DNA of 64,000 bases from Spirochaetota bacterium (GCA_016214035.1 JACRPF010000008.1:62001-126000), one strand, 5' to 3'; positions 26,292-35,878 are shown, counted from the stretch's first letter. Numbers and translations: made by a program. The notes: generated by a model not told the origin, from the letters alone.

Positions 26292-28146
26292 ACTTCTTTT
26301 CGCCGTCCTCTTCGTTCATCGTCACCTTCGCCGGATCGATGCCGAGGATGGACCGTAATTCATCGATAGTTTTCGGGCAGTTCGCGTCACCCGCGCGGCC
26401 CAGCACCGCATAGACCTGCTGCGCCTCGTCCTTGCCTTTCACCTTTATCTTCTGCATCGGTGTCGTCACGAAAATATCCTTCACCAATGCATAGGCGTCG
26501 GACGAGATGAGTATATCGGTGCCGAAGGGCTTGGTGAGCGTCTCCACGCGCGACGCGAGATTCACCGTATCGCCGATGACCGTGTATTCCAGTTTCTGTT
26601 CGGAGCCTATCTGTCCCGCGAGCACTGGACCGCTGTTGATGCCGATGCCGATGCGTATCACCGGTTTTTTCACCGTACCGCGCGTCTTGTTATAGACGAT
26701 GAGATGTTCACGCATCGCCAGCGCCGCACCCACGGCATTGGCCGTATCGTTGCCGCGCGATTCGGGAGCACCCCACACCGCCATGATGGCGTCGCCGATG
26801 AACTTATCGACGACACCGGACGAACCGGTGATGAGGTTGACCATGGCCGTCATGTATTCATTTAGAAACTCGACTACCTCTTCCGGTTCAAGCTTCTCCG
26901 AGATCGACGTGAACGAACGTATATCAGAAAAGAACACCGCGACGTTCTTCCGCTCGCCGCCGAGTTTAATCTCGCCGCGCATCGCTTTCTCGGCGATGTC
27001 CTTATTTACGAATTTACCGAACGCGGCCTTCACGCGCTCTCGTTCCTCAAGACCCAATCCCATCTCAACGAACGACGACGTAAGCGCCCCGATCTCGTCG
27101 CCGGATGCGGGCGTTATCGCAACACGGAAATTGCCCGACTTAATCTCTTTGGTGGCATCAGCAAGGCGTATGATGGGCGCCGTGAGCCGCTTGCCGAAGA
27201 TATACAGCACGAGTATTGCCGCGCAGAGTACTATCATCATTATCAGAAAGTTGCGCCGCTGCAGGATATAGACCGCTTCGAACGCCGTGTTTTCCGTCAC
27301 CGACGCGATGATACCAAGTCCGCCGAATTCAATTTTCTTGAACGCGCCGAAACGCGACACGCCGTTCTCTTCATAGCGCAGCTGCCCGTTGTCCATGACG
27401 CTCGTGAGCATCGAACGCACGATGGGCGACGTGGTGAGTTTCCCGCGCGCCGTCACCACCGACGCGTCCGCATGCGCGATGACATCGCCGTTGCCGTTCA
27501 CCATGAACAATTCCGTGATGCCCGCGTTCTTGAACGCCTCGGTAAACCGGTCTATCGTCACATACACCACCGCAATGGATTCATATCCGTTCGTGCCTGC
27601 CTTCAGCGGCACCGCAAGCGCCACGAGCGGCGCCGGCAGAACGCCCGACATATTCTCGATGACGCCCACCCCGCCGAACACCTGACTGCACCGTTCGCGA
27701 AATACCGACGGTATCGTCTGAAATGAATCCGCCTTCAGTCCCTGCGATGTAATGAAGGATTCCTGCTGCGATGATGCCGCGTATTCCATGTTTGCGAACG
27801 ACTTCCGGGTGATAACACCGGCGAATACGATGTTCGGATCGTTCTTGAAAAACAGGTTAAGGAGTTCCGCTTTCTGGTTCTTGACCTTGAACTCCTGCGT
27901 GAGAATGGCGGCGATGAAGTGCGCTTTTTCAACGAGCACCGAGACATCGGAACGCACTTTCAGCGCAACCACTTCCGCGAGCGCGTGATTATTCTCTTTG
28001 ATGCGCTTTTCATTATCGTCCCGGAAGAACACCGTGGCAAGCACGATCATTCCGGAAACACTGACGACAATGATAGCCGATACGGCAAGTATTATCTTGG
28101 TCCGTATCTTCATGCGGTACAGGAAGGAATGATGCTTCACCGCCAT
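26272..28146 (-). CDS. Membrane adenylate/guanylate cyclase with HAMP domain
   Basis: The 624-residue protein has a membrane helix (about 17-37), an extracytoplasmic sensor region (about 40-295), a second helix (NFLIMMIVLCAAILVLYIF, about 300-320) and a HAMP segment. A class III cyclase domain covers about 395-575. Metal-binding aspartates are in VAVFFSDIRSF and GDAIMAVWGAP. The stretch from KLEYTVIGD to NLASRVE carries the Lys/Asp and Asn/Arg pattern of adenylate cyclases, so cAMP is the likely product. It is 6 nt downstream of the TrpB2 gene and overlaps the FecR gene. Confidence 0.88.
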   Translation of the reverse strand: MAVKHHSFLYRMKIRTKIILAVSAIIVVSVSGMIVLATVFFRDDNEKRIKENNHALAEVVALKVRSDVSVLVEKAHFIAAILTQEFKVKNQKAELLNLFFKNDPNIVFAGVITRKSFANMEYAASSQQESFITSQGLKADSFQTIPSVFRERCSQVFGGVGVIENMSGVLPAPLVALAVPLKAGTNGYESIAVVYVTIDRFTEAFKNAGITELFMVNGNGDVIAHADASVVTARGKLTTSPIVRSMLTSVMDNGQLRYEENGVSRFGAFKKIEFGGLGIIASVTENTAFEAVYILQRRNFLIMMIVLCAAILVLYIFGKRLTAPIIRLADATKEIKSGNFRVAITPASGDEIGALTSSFVEMGLGLEERERVKAAFGKFVNKDIAEKAMRGEIKLGGERKNVAVFFSDIRSFTSISEKLEPEEVVEFLNEYMTAMVNLITGSSGVVDKFIGDAIMAVWGAPESRGNDTANAVGAALAMREHLIVYNKTRGTVKKPVIRIGIGINSGPVLAGQIGSEQKLEYTVIGDTVNLASRVETLTKPFGTDILISSDAYALVKDIFVTTPMQKIKVKGKDEAQQVYAVLGRAGDANCPKTIDELRSILGIDPAKVTMNEEDGEKKYEIISQ

Positions 28147-28152
28147 ACTGTT

Positions 28153-29505
28153 CTACTTGATGTGCGGACGGTCTTTCATCGCGGCATCGATATCCTTCTG
28201 CGGGAGTTCAATATCCTTGAGCTTGCCCTCGAAGTACATCTCATATGACGCCATATCGAAATTGCCGTGGCCGCTCAGATTGAAGAGCACGGTGGCGGGC
28301 TTGCCGTCCGCGTCGGCCTTCTTCGCCTCGTTGATAGCCTGGGCGATGGCATGCGCGCTTTCCGGCGCGGGAACGATGCCTTCCGTCTGCGCGAAGGTTA
28401 TCGCAGCCTGGAACGTTTCAAGCTGTTTGAGCGCGACAGCTTCCACAAGACCTTCTTTTACAAGCTGGCTCACGAGCGCCGACGCGCCGTGATATCTGAG
28501 ACCGCCCGCGTGTATGCCGTCCGGCATGAACGTGTGGCCGAGCGTATACATGAGCGCGATGGGCGCCATCTTCGCGGTGTCGCCGTAATCGAAGTCATAG
28601 ATGCCTTTAGTGAGCGTGGGACATGCCGCGGGCTCAACCGCCACGAAACGAATCTTCTTCCCGTCCATTTTTTCCTTGATGAACGGGAAGGTGATGCCGG
28701 CGAAATTGCTGCCGCCGCCCACGCAGCCCACGATGACGTCCGGATAATCGCCGGTCTGCGCGAACTGTTTCTTCGCCTCAAGCCCGATCACCGTCTGATG
28801 CATGCAGACGTGATTGAGCACGGAGCCGAGCGAATAGTGCGTATCCGCATGTGTTGCCGCATCCTCAACCGCTTCGCTGATGGCGATGCCGAGACTTCCG
28901 GGTGAATTCGGATTATCTTTCAGTATCGATCTGCCCGAGTTCGTGCGGTTCGTCGGCGACGGGAACACTTCCGCGTTGAACACATGCATGAGGTGCTTGC
29001 GATACGGTTTCTGCTCATAGCTCACCCGCACCATGTATACCGTGCATTTAAGCCCGAAATAATTACAGGCGATGGACATTGCGCTGCCCCATTGGCCGGC
29101 ACCGGTCTCCGTGGCGATGCGCGCGATGCCTTCTTTTTTATTGTAATATGCCTGCGCGATAGCGGTATTGAGCTTATGGCTTCCCGCGGGCGATGCGCCT
29201 TCATATTTGTAATATATCTTCGACTTAAGTCCGAGCTTCTGCTCCAGATTAAGCGCCCGGATCAGCGGCGTGGGTCTCCACAGCCGGTAAATGGCAAGCA
29301 CTTCCTCCGGTATCGGTATCTCACGCTCGGCTGACACTTCCTGTTTGATGAGTTCCATCGGGAAGAGCGGCGCGAGATCTTCCGGACCGATTATCTTCAT
29401 CGTCTGCGGATTGTAATACGGTGCGGGCGGATTTTTCAGATCGGGAATGATATTATACCACGACGTCGGTATCTCGCTGTCGGGCAGTACGATTTTTCTG
29501 TTCAT
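28153..29505 (-). CDS. Tryptophan synthase beta chain-like protein (TrpB2 type)
   Basis: This PLP enzyme, 450 residues, belongs to the longer TrpB2 subfamily, which makes tryptophan from indole and serine (or salvages indole) without needing an obvious TrpA partner. Features include WRPTPLIRA near residue 76, the PLP lysine in SPAGSHKLNTA (Lys about 111), TETGAGQWGSA near 133, and the phosphate-binding GCVGGGSN. AGGAG precedes the ATG and a promoter lies at 29534-29562. No other trp gene is nearby. It leads an operon of cyclase, FecR and surface proteins, an unexpected combination. Confidence 0.9.
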   Translation of the reverse strand: MNRKIVLPDSEIPTSWYNIIPDLKNPPAPYYNPQTMKIIGPEDLAPLFPMELIKQEVSAEREIPIPEEVLAIYRLWRPTPLIRALNLEQKLGLKSKIYYKYEGASPAGSHKLNTAIAQAYYNKKEGIARIATETGAGQWGSAMSIACNYFGLKCTVYMVRVSYEQKPYRKHLMHVFNAEVFPSPTNRTNSGRSILKDNPNSPGSLGIAISEAVEDAATHADTHYSLGSVLNHVCMHQTVIGLEAKKQFAQTGDYPDVIVGCVGGGSNFAGITFPFIKEKMDGKKIRFVAVEPAACPTLTKGIYDFDYGDTAKMAPIALMYTLGHTFMPDGIHAGGLRYHGASALVSQLVKEGLVEAVALKQLETFQAAITFAQTEGIVPAPESAHAIAQAINEAKKADADGKPATVLFNLSGHGNFDMASYEMYFEGKLKDIELPQKDIDAAMKDRPHIK

Positions 29506-29533
29506 GGGATACTCCTAAATGAAATGTGCATGA

Positions 29534-29562
29534 AGTATATCACGATTTACGGGGCAATACAA
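29534..29562 (-). promoter_or_regulatory. Promoter of the TrpB2-cyclase operon
   Basis: On the minus strand TTGTAT (29562-29557) and TATACT (29539-29534) are spaced by 17 bp, about 28 bp upstream of the ATG. Confidence 0.6.
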
Positions 29563-29572
29563 TATGCTTTGC

Positions 29573-29604
29573 CCGAAGGCGCGGATATATATCCGCGCCT
29601 TCGG
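29573..29604. promoter_or_regulatory. Perfect 32-bp palindrome between divergent promoters
   Basis: Half-site CCGAAGGCGCGGATAT is followed without a spacer by its exact reverse complement. It sits between the minus-strand TrpB2 promoter and the plus-strand diguanylate cyclase promoter and has no T-run on either side. It may be an operator or form a hairpin or cruciform. Confidence 0.55.
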
Positions 29605-29629
29605 ATTTACGGAATCCGGTGCATCAACC

Positions 29630-29658
29630 TTGTTTTTTCCTTATCAATGTCGTATACT
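29630..29658 (+). promoter_or_regulatory. Promoter of the diguanylate cyclase gene
   Basis: TTGTTT at 29630-29635 and TATACT at 29653-29658 are spaced by 17 bp, 36 bp before the proposed start at 29695. Confidence 0.55.
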
Positions 29659-29694
29659 GATAATGCAAGATATTATGTTATCCTGCGAGGCCCT

Positions 29695-30453
29695 ATGCGT
29701 GAACTGTCGAACTTCAACATCAACGTCATAAAAGTGATGACGCATCTTCTGGCGAACGATGTCGTATCCGACGACGTCATGGAGCATCTTCGCCTGCTCG
29801 AACTCGAATATTATTCCATCGTCGACAAGAACAGTCTGCTTGAAGAAAAGGTCAACATCGACAATAAGACGAATCTGCTCAAGTACAAGGACGACTATCT
29901 CACCATCATCCTGAAGACGGCGTCGCGCATACTCGACCGTCCGGTGCTCAACGACTGCTACCGCGTTGCCTATATACGTTTCGATATCGACGATTTCTCA
30001 AAGCTCAACAATAAATTCGGTCACGACAAGGGAGACATGGTGCTCCTTGACCTGGCCACACTGATAAAGACAAACTCCCGCCCCACCGATTACACCATAC
30101 GTTTCGGCGGCGAGGAATTCGACGTGATGCTCCCGGCAACGGGCATGCAGGGCGCCATCGTCTATCTCGACAAGATTTATAATGAGATGCACAAGCTTTC
30201 ATACAATTTTGACGGCACGCCGTTCCGGGTTGGCGTCAGCGCGGGCGTGAGCTGCCTCGGCGTGACCTACAGCCGCCTGAAAAAAATAAACACCACCGAG
30301 ATTGCCGCGGAATATAAAAAGCTTCAGAAAGAGGCCGATGACGCACTCTATGAGGCAAAAAATACCGGCAAGAACTGCTATAAAATATACGATGCGGCAA
30401 TCGATTACAAATCGATTCGCGAACAGTACGCCGCGCTTCCAGGCACCCGTTAA
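29695..30453 (+). CDS. GGDEF-domain diguanylate cyclase
   Basis: The ATG at 29695 is chosen for GAGG just upstream and the promoter at 29630-29658; an in-frame extension to 29524 would begin upstream of that promoter. The protein is about 252 residues: an N-terminal helical segment (1-80, with charged heptads that suggest a coiled coil) and a GGDEF domain. The active site is FGGEEF near residue 138. The RPTD sequence five residues upstream matches the inhibitory I-site (RxxD), so product inhibition by c-di-GMP is expected. The input signal is not evident and no membrane segment is present. Confidence 0.88.
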   Translation: MRELSNFNINVIKVMTHLLANDVVSDDVMEHLRLLELEYYSIVDKNSLLEEKVNIDNKTNLLKYKDDYLTIILKTASRILDRPVLNDCYRVAYIRFDIDDFSKLNNKFGHDKGDMVLLDLATLIKTNSRPTDYTIRFGGEEFDVMLPATGMQGAIVYLDKIYNEMHKLSYNFDGTPFRVGVSAGVSCLGVTYSRLKKINTTEIAAEYKKLQKEADDALYEAKNTGKNCYKIYDAAIDYKSIREQYAALPGTR

Positions 30454-30482
30454 CCGAGCACCCGTTAACCGACGGACGAACG

Positions 30483-31745
30483 TCAGATCAGCGTCGCAAG
30501 TTTCGCGCGATACGCATCCTCTTCAACCGTGATACGCGCAACACCGCTTGCCATAGCCGCCTTTGCAACAGCGGGCGCAACCGACAGCAGCACACGGCGG
30601 TCGAACGGTTTCGGGATGATGTAATCGATACCGAACGACAATGATGACAGTCCGTATGCCGCGAGCACATCGGCGGGGACCGGTTCTTTCGCAAGACGGG
30701 CCAGTTCATGCACCGCGGCGAGTTTCATCGCGGTGTTTATCTTCCGCGCGCGCACATCAAGCGCCCCGCGGAATATCGCCGGGAATCCGAGCACGTTGTT
30801 CACCTGATTGGGAAAATCGCTTCTGCCGGTGGCGGCAATCGCGTCGGGCCGTATGCGTTTGATATCGCTATACGGCATTTCGGGATCCGGATTGGCGAGC
30901 GCGAACACCACCGGAGTCTTCGCCATAGACTTGAGCATGTCCTCTTTCAGCGCGCCGGCAACCGAAAGCCCCACGAACACATCCGCGCCGTTGATGGCAT
31001 CGGCAAGCGTACGCAGCTTCGTATCAACCGCGAACACATCCTTATATTTGTTCATATTCTTTTCCCGGCCTTTATAGATAACGCCGGTGGAATCGCAGAT
31101 GATGATATTCTCTTTCTTTATGCCCACCTCAAGATACAGTTTCGCCGACGCGAGCGCCGATGCGCCTGCACCGTTGATTACCACGCGCATGGAACCGATA
31201 TCTTTCTTCGCAATGACCGACGCGTTCACGATGGCGGCCGATGAAATGATCGCCGTACCGTGCTGGTCGTCATGAAACACGGGTATGTCCATCATCTCGA
31301 TGAGCCGTTCTTCTATCTCGAAACAGCGCGGAGCCGATATGTCCTCAAGATTGATGCCGCCGAACGTGGGCTCGAGATTCTTCACCGTGGCGATGATTGC
31401 CTCGGTATCCTTCGTCGCAAGTTCTATGTCGAACACATCGATGCCCGCGAACTTCTTAAAGAGCACACCCTTCCCTTCCATCACCGGCTTTCCGGCGAGC
31501 GGGCCGATGTCGCCGAGCCCCAGCACCGCGGTGCCGTCGCTGATGACGCCTACCAGATTGCCTCGGTTCGTATAGAGAAACGCATCATCCGGATTTTTCT
31601 CAATGTCAAGACAGGGATACGCCACGCCGGGCGAATACGCCATGGAAAGATCTTTCTGCGTGGCGCAGGGTTTCGTGACGAGCGATGCGAGTTTTCCGGG
31701 TACCGGTTCACGGTGGTATTTGAGCGTCTCTTCTTTGGTGATCAT
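30483..31745 (-). CDS. NAD(P)-dependent malic enzyme
   Basis: The enzyme converts malate to pyruvate and CO2. The start at 31745 has AAGGA about 9 nt upstream; the frame stays open further upstream but crosses into the divergent transporter gene. At about 420 residues it is the short bacterial type without the phosphotransacetylase domain. Seen are the Tyr-containing [12 protein letters not shown] near residue 36, the Lys in [13 protein letters not shown] near 75, acidic metal ligands in [16 protein letters not shown] near 115, and the dinucleotide fold [16 protein letters not shown] near 175. It is transcribed divergently from the MFS gene, with a promoter at 31777-31805. Confidence 0.92.
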   Translation of the reverse strand: MITKEETLKYHREPVPGKLASLVTKPCATQKDLSMAYSPGVAYPCLDIEKNPDDAFLYTNRGNLVGVISDGTAVLGLGDIGPLAGKPVMEGKGVLFKKFAGIDVFDIELATKDTEAIIATVKNLEPTFGGINLEDISAPRCFEIEERLIEMMDIPVFHDDQHGTAIISSAAIVNASVIAKKDIGSMRVVINGAGASALASAKLYLEVGIKKENIIICDSTGVIYKGREKNMNKYKDVFAVDTKLRTLADAINGADVFVGLSVAGALKEDMLKSMAKTPVVFALANPDPEMPYSDIKRIRPDAIAATGRSDFPNQVNNVLGFPAIFRGALDVRARKINTAMKLAAVHELARLAKEPVPADVLAAYGLSSLSFGIDYIIPKPFDRRVLLSVAPAVAKAAMASGVARITVEEDAYRAKLATLI

Positions 31746-31776
31746 GGGCCTATTCCTTATGATGAACGATTGCTGC

Positions 31777-31805
31777 ACTATATCGCCGCGATAAATAAAA
31801 TGCAA
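31777..31805 (-). promoter_or_regulatory. Promoter of the malic enzyme gene
   Basis: On the minus strand TTGCAT (31805-31800) and TATAGT (31782-31777) are spaced by 17 bp, 32 bp upstream of the ATG. Confidence 0.6.
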
Positions 31806-31823
31806 GCTCATAGGAAAATATTC

Positions 31824-31851
31824 TTGTTTTTTTGTCTTTGTAGAATATGAT
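31824..31851 (+). promoter_or_regulatory. Possible promoter of the MFS gene
   Basis: TTGTTT at 31824-31829 and TATGAT at 31846-31851 are spaced by 16 bp, 30 bp before the ATG and back to back with the malic enzyme promoter. Confidence 0.4.
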
Positions 31852-31880
31852 GCCTTTATGTATCCGATAAAGCGCCGCAC

Positions 31881-33107
31881 ATGATCAGTTTCATCCAGAC
31901 AAAAATCGACACGCACTTTCACGCGCTCAAACACGTCAACTTCCGTATCTTCTGGTTCGGACAGCTCATATCGCTCATCGGAAACTGGATGCAGACCATA
32001 GCCATGCCGTGGCTCGCATATTCCATCACCAAGTCTCCGCTCCTGCTCGGCGTCGTCGGCGCGCTGCAGTTCACGCCGGTGCTTTTTCTGTCGCTCTTCG
32101 TCGGAGTGTTCATCGACCGGCATGAAAAGAAAAAGATAATCATGATTGCGCAGACGGTGATGATGGTGCTCTCACTTGCGCTTGCGCTCCTCGTCTTCAC
32201 CGGCACGGTAGCGTACTGGCATCTGCTCGTCATCGCGTTCCTGCAGGGATGCGCGAACGCCTTCGAGATGCCCACACGTCAGTCGTTCATCATCGAGATG
32301 GTGGGTCGCGACGACCTTATGAACGCCATCGGACTCAACTCGGCAATATTCAATCTCGCCCGCATACTCGGCCCGGCGGTTGCCGGCGTGCTCATGACCA
32401 CCATCGGCACCGGCTACTGCTTTCTGTTCAACGCGTTCAGTTTCATCCCGCTCATCACGGGACTCTATTTCATCAAGCCTTTGTTCTGTTCAATAAAAGA
32501 GTCGCAGAAAAATGTTTTCAGGGAAATCGTCGACGGGTTCAGATATATCGCTTCACAGAAAACACTCGCGCGGACGATGGTGATCGTCCTCATCGTGGGC
32601 ACATTCATCATGAACTTCAATGTCATGGTGCCGGTGCTCGCGAAAACGGCGCTCCATCAGGGCGAAGCGGGATTCGGATTTCTCATGTCATGCATGGGTA
32701 TAGGCTCCCTCTGCGGCGCGCTCATTGTAGCGGCGCGGAGCAAGCGCGGACCGGACACCGGACTTCTCTTCGGTGCCGGGGCGATAACGGCGGTACTCTT
32801 CATCGCGATTGGTCTCAGCAGATGGTATGCGCTCACTGCGGTGCTGCTCGCCTGTGCCGGATTTCTCACGGTGATGTTCATGACAACGGCGAACTCAACC
32901 ATTCAGCTCAGCGCAACGGATGACTTCAGAAGCCGGGCGGTGAGTGTTTATTTTTTCATCAATGTGGGGAGCACGCCGGTGGGGAATGTGCTTACCGGAG
33001 CCGTGAGCAATTCATTCGGCATCAACGTCTGTTACATCGCCGTCGGGGCCGTCGTGCTTGTCTGCCTCGCGTGTTTCTCTGCCGCGTCCGGCCTGTTCAA
33101 GAAATAA
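31881..33107 (+). CDS. MFS transporter (EntS/MFS_3 type exporter)
   Basis: The 408-residue protein has about 12 membrane helices. Its opening ([20 protein letters not shown], then [20 protein letters not shown] and the loop [11 protein letters not shown]) is typical of MFS_3 exporters related to Ent[21 protein letters not shown] near residue 135 is also a family feature. The substrate cannot be read from the sequence; siderophores, drugs or metabolites are all possible. The final 96 bp overlap the convergent tRNA nucleotidyltransferase gene, a long overlap. Confidence 0.85.
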   Translation: MISFIQTKIDTHFHALKHVNFRIFWFGQLISLIGNWMQTIAMPWLAYSITKSPLLLGVVGALQFTPVLFLSLFVGVFIDRHEKKKIIMIAQTVMMVLSLALALLVFTGTVAYWHLLVIAFLQGCANAFEMPTRQSFIIEMVGRDDLMNAIGLNSAIFNLARILGPAVAGVLMTTIGTGYCFLFNAFSFIPLITGLYFIKPLFCSIKESQKNVFREIVDGFRYIASQKTLARTMVIVLIVGTFIMNFNVMVPVLAKTALHQGEAGFGFLMSCMGIGSLCGALIVAARSKRGPDTGLLFGAGAITAVLFIAIGLSRWYALTAVLLACAGFLTVMFMTTANSTIQLSATDDFRSRAVSVYFFINVGSTPVGNVLTGAVSNSFGINVCYIAVGAVVLVCLACFSAASGLFKK

Positions 33108-34484
33108 CCTCGCTTTTTCCAGCAGTATCTCTTTCGTATTGAGCGACGGCTCTTCCAATATCAAGTCGAGACAATGCGTGAGCACCATGCCGATGATCGG
33201 CCCGGGATGCAGTTTGAACGCAACCATGATATCATTGCCGTTGACAGCAAGGTCCTTCACCGTTATCGCGTTCTCATCCTCTATAATCTTGTCGATGCGC
33301 CGGAGGAGCTTCGGTATCGCCTCGCTCTCGCCGCGTTTCTTCTTGCCGTTGCCGATGCGGTCCGCCTCACGGAGCGTAAGGAGTGAACGGATATTGTCCA
33401 TGCCCACGGTATTCATGAAACGCCGCACCGCCGCGTCCGTCCATTCGTCCTGATAATAGAACATATGATGGCGGATGAGATGCTCAACGAACTCGGTCTC
33501 CGCGCGGGAATATTTGAGACGCTTCATCACACGCCGCGCCATCGACGAACCCACAACTTCGTGATTATAGTAGACAAGGTCCTTCTGCTTTTCGACCTTC
33601 CGCTGTGTGCGCGGTTTTGCGACGTCGTGGAGCAGCGCCGCAAGCCGGATAAGTCTCGTGGCGCGCTCGTCCTCCTGCTGCGGGACCGCCGCCGCCGAAT
33701 GCAGATTGTGATAATACACATCGTACGCGTGAAACCGGTTCTGCTTTACCCCGAAACCCTCGACAAGTTCGGGAAGGACTATTGAAAGCATGCCGCTCGT
33801 GCGCATGAGTTCAATGCCGATAAAAAGATTGCCGCTCAGAAGAATGCCGTCAAGTTCATCGCGCATACGTTCCGCAGCCACCTTCGAGAATGTCGTGAGC
33901 GACGCGCCGATGGCCTTGAATGTCTCTTCCTCGATGGTAAAACCGAGCTTGGCTGCGAAGCGGCACGCGCGCATCACGCGAAGCCCGTCCTCCGAAAAAC
34001 GTTCGTACGGATCGCCCACCGTGCGGATTATCTTCTTATGCATATCCTGAATGCCGCCGAAGAGGTCGATGAAGTCCCTGGTGGCGAGATTATACGCAAG
34101 CGCGTTGATCGTAAAATCACGGCGGGATACGTCTTCTTCTATGGTATCAGCATACTGCACCGTATCCGGACGCCGGCCGTCGGTGTATGCGCCATCGCTT
34201 CGAAACGTGGTCACTTCCACTTCCATCCCGCCGTCGATGACAAGAACCGTACCGTGCTCGATGCCGGTGGGAACGGTGTGCCTGAAAAACGACATCACTT
34301 CCTTCGGATGCGCATTCGACGCAAGATCGTATTCATGAACCGGTATTCCGAGCATGGTATCGCGTAGCGCACCGCCCACAAGAAAGCACTGCTTTCCCCG
34401 CTTGGCGAATGTTTCAGCTATGCCGGTCAGCGCCGGCGGTATCGGAATATCTATTTTTTCATAGGATGACATGTGTGGGGGCAT
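33012..34484 (-). CDS. CCA tRNA nucleotidyltransferase/poly(A) polymerase family, with HD domain
   Basis: The enzyme adds CCA to tRNA 3' ends, or adds poly(A). Neither candidate ATG (34484 or 34472) has a good ribosome binding site. The head domain shows FLVGGALRDTMLG, then HEYDLASNA, where the first metal-binding Asp of the usual DxD is Glu, and RRDFTINALAYN. The RNA-binding body follows, and an HD domain has LAALLHDVAKPRT near residue 265. The last ~30 residues ([20 protein letters not shown]) are acidic and low-complexity and lie entirely within the overlap with the MFS gene, suggesting a read-through extension. Confidence 0.85.
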   Translation of the reverse strand: MPPHMSSYEKIDIPIPPALTGIAETFAKRGKQCFLVGGALRDTMLGIPVHEYDLASNAHPKEVMSFFRHTVPTGIEHGTVLVIDGGMEVEVTTFRSDGAYTDGRRPDTVQYADTIEEDVSRRDFTINALAYNLATRDFIDLFGGIQDMHKKIIRTVGDPYERFSEDGLRVMRACRFAAKLGFTIEEETFKAIGASLTTFSKVAAERMRDELDGILLSGNLFIGIELMRTSGMLSIVLPELVEGFGVKQNRFHAYDVYYHNLHSAAAVPQQEDERATRLIRLAALLHDVAKPRTQRKVEKQKDLVYYNHEVVGSSMARRVMKRLKYSRAETEFVEHLIRHHMFYYQDEWTDAAVRRFMNTVGMDNIRSLLTLREADRIGNGKKKRGESEAIPKLLRRIDKIIEDENAITVKDLAVNGNDIMVAFKLHPGPIIGMVLTHCLDLILEEPSLNTKEILLEKARLFLEQAGRGRETREADKHDGPDGDVTDVDAE

Positions 34485-34517
34485 GTTATAGTAGAAAACG
34501 CGTATTTGCAATCAATT

Positions 34518-35126
34518 TTAGAAAAATATCGCTTTTACTATCGCAGCCGATAATTCCTCAACCGGAGTTTCGCCGTGGAATATATGCAGATAATCCCGTT
34601 GAAATGAGAGGAACAGCTCGCGTACGCGCGTGAGATACGCTTCCTGTTCAAAGCTGTTCGCGCCTTCACTGCGGTTCCTGCGTATGCGCTCAAGCGCCGT
34701 GCCCACCGGAATATCGATGAGGAACACGAGATCGGGAATATACGCGAAACGCTCCTGCTCCCGGAGAATGTTCTCCGCATCGAGTCCGCGCGCGCCCTGA
34801 TATGCCGCCGTCGAGAAATAGTAGCGATCGAGTATAACCGTCTCGCCCCGTTCAAGCGCCGGAATGATATTCCTCGCCAGATCGTCCTTTCTATCGAGTG
34901 TAAAAAGGGATAATTCATCTTCAGGCGACAGGCGCGGCCCGAAAAATGATGCCCTGAGTTGTGCGCCGTATTCACCGCGGGTAGGCTCAAACAGCAATAT
35001 GCTTTTTGTTCCGCGTTCGATAAGACGTTTGTGCGCGAGCGCGGCCTGTGTAGACTTGCCCGAACCGTCGATGCCTTCAAAGACGATGAGCCTGCCGGGA
35101 AGCCTTACCACAGTTTCCATCCCCAT
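34518..35126 (-). CDS. tmk: Thymidylate kinase
   Basis: The enzyme phosphorylates dTMP to dTDP for DNA synthesis. The 202-residue protein has the P-loop FEGIDGSGKSTQ near residue 16, the substrate site DRYYFSTAAYQGARG near 98, and LIDIPVGTALERIRRNR near 135 before the lid region. Two ATG codons (35126 and 35120) are possible starts; neither has a strong site. Its start overlaps the glycosyltransferase gene by about 20 bp, so it is probably translated as part of that operon. Confidence 0.92.
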   Translation of the reverse strand: MGMETVVRLPGRLIVFEGIDGSGKSTQAALAHKRLIERGTKSILLFEPTRGEYGAQLRASFFGPRLSPEDELSLFTLDRKDDLARNIIPALERGETVILDRYYFSTAAYQGARGLDAENILREQERFAYIPDLVFLIDIPVGTALERIRRNRSEGANSFEQEAYLTRVRELFLSFQRDYLHIFHGETPVEELSAAIVKAIFF

Positions 35127-35878
35127 TTATTGAAATAGTGTATCATCGAGACGACATGCGCTTTGAAAAGGCCGGCATTGCCGTGCGACCCCTTACCCCA
35201 GGCGTGGACTACACTGGTTTCCGGAACATATACAATGCGTCCCTGCGTATGCAGCTGACGACAGAGATCGGTATCCTCAAAATACATGAAATATCGTTCA
35301 TCGAAGGGATTCGCACGGAACGCATCCTGACGCATGAACAGAAACGCACCCGATGCCCAGTCGATATCCATTGATTTATCATACGGCATATCGCGCATTT
35401 CGTAACGGCCGAGTCTTGCCGCAAAGCGCGCCCGTATCACACTGGGCATACGACGGAGTATGAGATCAAATAATGACGGAAAGCGACGGCAGAGGTATTG
35501 CGTCACTCCCCGTTCATCGGTGATGCGCGGTGTCGCCAGAACAACATCGGCGTGTTTATCCATATATACTATACAACTGCGTATCGTATCTTTACCGACG
35601 ATGACGTCGGGATTCATCACCAGATGATACTTCGCCTTATGTTCAAGTGCGAGATTATTGCCGGCACCGTACCCGCCGTTCCGCGGACTTTTTATAACCG
35701 AAACGGACTTATCCTTGGCGAAATGTGCAGTAAACCGTCGATAATACTCATCACCGTCACTATTATCTATAATGACGATACGACCCGATATTCCGCGCAT
35801 CGACCGCTTGAGACTTTCGATGGCGGGCAATACTTCAGAAAATGAACGATAAACGACAATGGAGGCAATAAGCTCCAT
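35105..35878 (-). CDS. Family 2 glycosyltransferase
   Basis: The 257-residue protein begins with a GT-A fold (SIVVYRSFSEVLPAIESL), followed by IVIIDNSDGD, NGGYGAGNNLALEH near residue 72 and the metal-site NPDV near 93. DIDWASGAFLFMRQDAF near 170 and FMYFEDTDLCRQL near 195 match rhamnosyltransferase-like GT2 enzymes that build cell-surface polysaccharides. The sugar and acceptor are not known. It lies between the small basic protein gene (7 nt upstream) and tmk. Confidence 0.85.
   Translation of the reverse strand: MELIASIVVYRSFSEVLPAIESLKRSMRGISGRIVIIDNSDGDEYYRRFTAHFAKDKSVSVIKSPRNGGYGAGNNLALEHKAKYHLVMNPDVIVGKDTIRSCIVYMDKHADVVLATPRITDERGVTQYLCRRFPSLFDLILRRMPSVIRARFAARLGRYEMRDMPYDKSMDIDWASGAFLFMRQDAFRANPFDERYFMYFEDTDLCRQLHTQGRIVYVPETSVVHAWGKGSHGNAGLFKAHVVSMIHYFNKWGWKLW

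Noticed and set aside
30483-32123. Longer malic enzyme starting at 32123
   Set aside because: The extra N-terminal part lies antisense to the MFS gene, crosses both promoters and lacks malic enzyme similarity. The ATG at 31745 has a good ribosome binding site.
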